A DNA stretch of 64,000 nt from Chrysomallon squamiferum (taxonomy: Eukaryota; Mollusca; Gastropoda; Neomphalida; Peltospiridae). Numbering within the stretch: position 1 is the stretch's first letter; each line of letters starts with the position of its first letter. Below, piece after piece: positions 59,856 to 64,000 of this stretch. Both the position numbers and the translations under genes were made by a program. Below the pieces are notes generated by a model. That model had not been told where the DNA came from, ran no database searches, and saw only the letters and a program-made list of their open reading frames with translations. Where the stretch lies: assembly GCA_012295275.1 (NCBI GenBank), contig CM022665.1, forward strand, positions 29,554,457 to 29,618,456, written 5' to 3'.

Positions 59856-61637
59856 CTTTTCCTAAGATATAATTCAAAGTAGGTGAAACTGTAGGATGTT
59901 ACATATGGTAGACATTACCTGCACATTTTGATTGCATCCTGGTTTTCTGTGAAGGAACATTTTATTTTAATATTTAAAAGTTGATTGTGTCTCACATAAA
60001 GTTGGTTTTACAGTTGATAATTGTATTTAGCAGTATGTAAGTTTTAATTATAGATGTGTATTAGCTGAACTTTTGGAACTTTTTAATTAGATAGATTTTA
60101 TTTATCATTTTTGTATTCTTTGTTTTTCATCTGCAAATCCAGGATACAGTTAAATAGTGCACTTTACCAATGGTTAGTCATGTCTTGTTGGCTAAATCCA
60201 AAATAATGTTGATGAGGTTAAATCCAACATAAATGTCAGATAAGCTGGTCAAGAAAGTTTTGACTTTTCTGTTCAGTGTATTTTGTGATATCCAATGATT
60301 AACACCATCTGAATTCAAATCTAAAATCATTATTACTTCTGAATAGTCTTAGTTTTAAATCAGCAATCATAATTATTATAAATGAAATACTGAAAAGAGG
60401 AATTATTATGCCACAGAATCAAAAATATTCTGGCAGCATTTTAACCTTAAATAAAATATAAATTTAAAATTAAATAGTATCTAACAATAACAGTATTTGT
60501 GCACAAATAAGTTAATGTTTATAAAAAAAATAACAACCCAAAAGGATTCCCTCTTTCTTCACGCAAATTTCATTGCGAATTAATTATCAGAAAATTAGTA
60601 CAATTGCATTTTATGTGTCAAAATCACTTGATCTGCTGCATGTATTACAAAGTACTCCATAATGAATAGCTTTCCATTCTGTCATGATCCAACTTTCCAT
60701 GCTGATAACAATTTCATAACAGTTGTTAATTTCAAACCTGGCAGCTGTTTAATCAGTGCTGGCAGTGATAAAGGACCTGTTTCAAAATAATTAAAACATT
60801 TTTTAGTTGCACCCTTTTATTAAAGATTTTGAATTGTATCTATACCAAAAATTCATAAAGTTCAAACTCAGCATAAATATGAATGATATTAAAAAGGTAA
60901 AACAAATATTACTATATCCATATAAAGATTAACAAATATAACTCTCTCAACAAAAACAAAACAGGAGCTGCAATACTGTTTTTCAAATTCTGAAGAAAAG
61001 CACGTCTCAAGTCAGTTATCTGGTTATTTACTAATTAATTGTGTATAAAAGCCTAATGAGAAACTTTTACAACAAAAACATTTATCTTCTCCTCTATAAA
61101 CATTTGTCAAATTAAAAAAAAAAAAAAAACACAACAAAACACACCTTCAATCAGTATAGTTTCCAAGAATTCAGGACAGGGAATGTCAAACCATGAAAGG
61201 AAAGATGATAAGAAGCCAGGCTCTATTCCCTTTAATGACTCATTTCTCAAATACTTCACAATAACATCAAAGTTCTCTGCAATAAAAAGGTGGCTGTATG
61301 TATATTATTCTATGAAACAGAGGGAAATGTATGTTATCTTTATATTATTAAATGCAGATATATTTATATTACTATTAATGATACTATAGAGATAACAACA
61401 CTTATACACAAACCTGATTCCCATTTGTCTAGAAAGTCTTCCACATGATGTTTGAGACAGAGCAGAAACTCTTTTTCTAGCAACTCTCTGGGCTGCTCAT
61501 CACCCAGACTTCTGATGCGGTGATGTGATACATAATATGCAAACACAAACTTCAACTGCCACACTCCTAATGTCTGAATAACATCCTTACATTGAATCAT
61601 CAACTGTGAAAAATAATTTACCAAATCATCACAATGT

Positions 61638-61675
<38 letters not shown>

Positions 61676-63773
61676 CACACAACACACACACACACACTAT
61701 GACAATAACAATTACTCATTACCTTTACATTTTGCAGGATTTAAAATTACTTTAATATTACAAATAATAAAAGGAAATAAACCAGAAAAATTGGTCTTTA
61801 AAATAAATCATGAATATATTGGGTTGGTACAAATATTCATAGCATTTTTCAACAGGTGGCATTTCAGTATGTACTTTCTTTTAGCACCTGAAATATATGG
61901 CATACCTACATGTTCTGATAGGTGAACAAATTGGCACTTATGTGGCTCAATAAATCTATGTACAAATATCCAAATATTGTCTTTGAATTAAATTTAAAAT
62001 TGATATGAACTTTTGCTCTAGCCCAGTAAAATAGATATCTAAGCAATTTACTTGGAGGTTTTAGGAAAAGTGTTTCTGAATATCTGTATATAAACATTTC
62101 TTTAACAGAACCTACCTGCTCTAAAACAAAGTGTGAGCTAATGGCACCTGGTTTATCCTGTGTTATACACTGGTACACAACAGTTGCTAGTTCTCTCCGA
62201 TTTGAAGAATCCTGAAAATGTTATAACTATTAAGTCAAACTAAGAATAAAAATGATAAACCAATCAAATAATAAGAATTAAGTATAGCTAAGTTTAGCAC
62301 AATAGTTAATCTATTTTTCAATTTTGATTACAATTGTTTTTCATATCTTATTTTTTTCTGGTTTAAAAAATCATATCCAGTTTTATGTAAAATTATAAAA
62401 AGTCTCATTTGTGTAGTTATCAGGTGGCTGAAGAAGTGTGATTTTCGAAATTCTCTTGTTTGGTAACTACTCAGATTCAGATGTATACAGCTGCAAAAAG
62501 CAAAGAGAAGATGACCCTGAAGCATCCTGTCATAATTAATTTTAAAGGTGCCATCTTCCTTCAGGACAATGCACGGCCAGATATTTCTTGTCCTGTGTAA
62601 TTTAAACTTAGTACTCTATGTCACCAACAAATTATAATCTTTTTTTGTCCTTGAATAACCACATGTTCAACTAAAGGCTGCTATATTATCTGACTACATT
62701 CTTGCACAACTTGAAAAATGAGCCAGACTTTTTTGGTCTCCTGATAAAAATATCTTCATATCATGCATTTACACCCTACTGAAATGAGTCAGAACTTTAA
62801 ACTTACAAATTTATTATCAGATTTCAAGAAACACTCAGCAAGAGTAATAATGCAAGGATCAGACGCAAAAGCCTTCAGCACTTCTGGCTACAGATACAAA
62901 TAAAAAAGAAGAAAATGTATGAACAGAAACACCTTTATAACTGATTCAGATGTGGAATTTAAGACTTATAGCTATTTACACACATAAACATAATTCATAA
63001 TGATATACATCAAGTCCAATTTAGAATATTCATAAAATTATTATACTCTTCAGAACAAACAGTCATATTTATTTATTCATAATTAAAATGTTAAACAGTA
63101 TATTATTTAAATGTAATTCTAGCAATAAAACTCTTCACAGAAGTGTTGATGATAAAACTACCTTGTGTGAACAATGACAAATATGATCAGCTGTCAGTGA
63201 CTTGGCCAACACACTTCTGTAACCCTGGAGACAAAAACATTTATCATAATTATGTCTTTTTACTTTATCAAATTAATGCAGCACAAAGATTTTCAGATCA
63301 TGACATTTATAAAACACATTGTCATTAATTTTAAATCATTATACAAATGTTTATTTCTGACTAAACAAAATAGAAAAACTAATGATTTATGTTTTGGTTG
63401 TTCCAGAAATTTTATAAACAGAAAAAAAAAAAAAAAAAAAAAAAAAAAGGAAGAGCTTTAATCCTACATATCAAATCTGTAAAAAAAAACCAAAACATTG
63501 TATCATTTCAGTTATCCATAATATTAAAAAAAAAATTGCCTGTTGCAGTACAGTTATTGCATTTGAAAACATTCTTTTTTACAGTACTTTTAATAATTCT
63601 AATTTTATAATAAAACTGCCATGAATGCTAATTTTGTATTTGTTTTATATATAAGGTTGAGTATGGAATGACCTGTATTATTATTTAATAAATTTACCTG
63701 AGGATCCTCAACAAACGAAAGGTGTCCAGCTCTCTGCTTAACACTCAATTCTCCATTGTGTTTAAGCAAAGTT
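59856..63773 (-). CDS. Unrecognised multi-exon gene, 3' portion, helical-repeat-like
   Basis: Seven well-formed exons: 63698-63773, 63162-63224, 62807-62887, 62116-62211, 61414-61603, 61145-61276 and 60738-60776. A weaker eighth lies at 59856-59888. All have GT-AG borders, and phases fit at every join. The translation is leucine-rich and helical: VEDPQ-GYRSVLAKSLTADHI, then VLKAFASDPCIITLAECFLK, RRELATVVYQCITQDKPGAI, VWQLKFVFAYYVSHHRIRSL, LLEKEFLLCLKHHVEDFLDK, and GPLSLPALIKQLP. This resembles a HEAT/ARM-type scaffold. I compared it from memory with several large helical-repeat families (exportins, integrator subunits, FANCI, focadhesin) and found no match. The first exon begins in phase 1, so the 5' part lies beyond 64000; the stop codon was not located. 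It is certainly a gene, but the family is unknown. Confidence 0.75.
61641..61697. repeat. (AC)n microsatellite
   Basis: About 57 bp of AC repeat with two short interruptions, in the intron just upstream (transcript sense) of the exon 61414-61603. Confidence 0.95.
61818..61870 (+). mobile_element. Mariner-like terminal sequence
   Basis: ttgggttggtacaaatattc at 61819 resembles the 5' terminal repeat of mariner elements (TTRGGTTGG...). No matching inverse end (accaaccca) was found in the window, so this is a truncated or solo end. Confidence 0.5.
62545..62740 (+). pseudogene. Mariner transposase relic
   Basis: The plus strand reads GAIFLQDNARPD near 62552-62587, clearly the catalytic-region motif of mariner transposases (I-F-x-x-D-N-A-R-P-H), with the terminal His replaced. 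A frame further on, about 62688-62720, reads LSDYILAQLEK, like the SDYHLF...L block that follows in the family. The intervening region has stops and frameshifts. It sits in an intron of the unrecognised minus-strand gene and is long dead. Confidence 0.65.
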
Positions 63774-64000
63774 CTGTAAATGTACAGATATTAGTTTTAA
63801 AGACTTTTATTGCACACTGGGTTTTGAAGTTTAGATAAAATATTAAGATAAAAAATAAATAAAACATAAATAGCCAGTGATAAATGAAAAAGTTTGATAC
63901 TAGGATATATGAAAAACATTAATTAACAACGAATTTTTCAGTTTTATTTTGTGTAAATTCACTGCACTATCCTACACTGCATGAACAAGTCAAATCTGAT
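63774..64000. other. Right edge, probable intron of the unrecognised gene
   Basis: AT-rich sequence upstream (minus sense) of the exon 63698-63773. No further exon could be read before the window ends. Confidence 0.4.

Noticed and set aside
61364-62178. Identification of the right-edge gene as an exportin or integrator subunit
   Set aside because: Helical character fits, but no segment matched family sequences I could recall, so no name was given.
1-64000. CRISPR arrays, rRNA genes, bacterial operons
   Set aside because: No regularly spaced direct repeats with unique spacers and no rRNA-like sequence were seen; gene structure is eukaryotic throughout.

Overview
This is nuclear DNA of an animal. 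It is strongly AT-rich and carries long simple-sequence tracts. Its genes are split by ordinary GT-AG introns, and no bacterial gene organisation is visible. A cluster of RING/B-box/NHL-like TRIM genes and several decayed repeat families point to a lophotrochozoan, most likely a mollusc. That assignment is an inference from gene content and one remembered repeat family; it was not tested.

Left part (1-23.4 kb): a complete ten-exon minus-strand gene for inositol-tetrakisphosphate 1-kinase (ITPK1; exons between 3240 and 20318, 422 codons, splice phases consistent throughout). Divergent from it is a plus-strand LYSET/TMEM251 gene (22982-23401, 139 aa), the membrane factor that keeps the mannose-6-phosphate pathway working in the Golgi. 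ITPK1 and TMEM251 are also neighbours in human, so this looks like ancient linkage. A two-exon minus-strand gene for a small, unrecognised coiled-coil, tail-anchored protein follows (25898-29465).

Centre (30.4-47 kb): three intronless-CDS TRIM paralogues. TRIM-A (30370-32331, minus) and TRIM-B (44964-46925, plus) form a large inverted duplication. They are about 96% identical for 562 residues and then drop abruptly to about 43%, a sharp recombination or gene-conversion boundary. Between them lies a longer paralogue, TRIM-C (39078-41957, minus), whose linker contains a degenerate 18-residue tandem repeat. The DNA between TRIM-A and TRIM-C (33.8-38.4 kb) is a nest of mobile DNA: an inverted-repeat-flanked block holding a broken PHD-finger gene, a nearly perfect 87-bp inverted pair, and a 589-bp TA-flanked MITE.

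Right part (47-64 kb): a hAT-type MITE with a perfect 8-bp target duplication (48839-49270); a complete eight-exon minus-strand TMX1 gene (thioredoxin-related ER transmembrane protein, CPAC active site, 271 aa; 50802-58669) with a second hAT-type MITE in its first intron; and the 3' portion of an unrecognised helical-repeat-like multi-exon gene (about 59.9-63.8 kb, minus) that runs off the right edge. A mariner transposase relic lies in one of its introns.

The identified genes do not form one pathway: ITPK1 is cytosolic/nuclear inositol-phosphate metabolism, LYSET is Golgi/lysosomal, TMX1 is ER redox folding, and the TRIMs are putative ubiquitin ligases. Exon boundaries were read by eye from splice consensus, reading-frame continuity and remembered family sequences; no alignment or database search was run.
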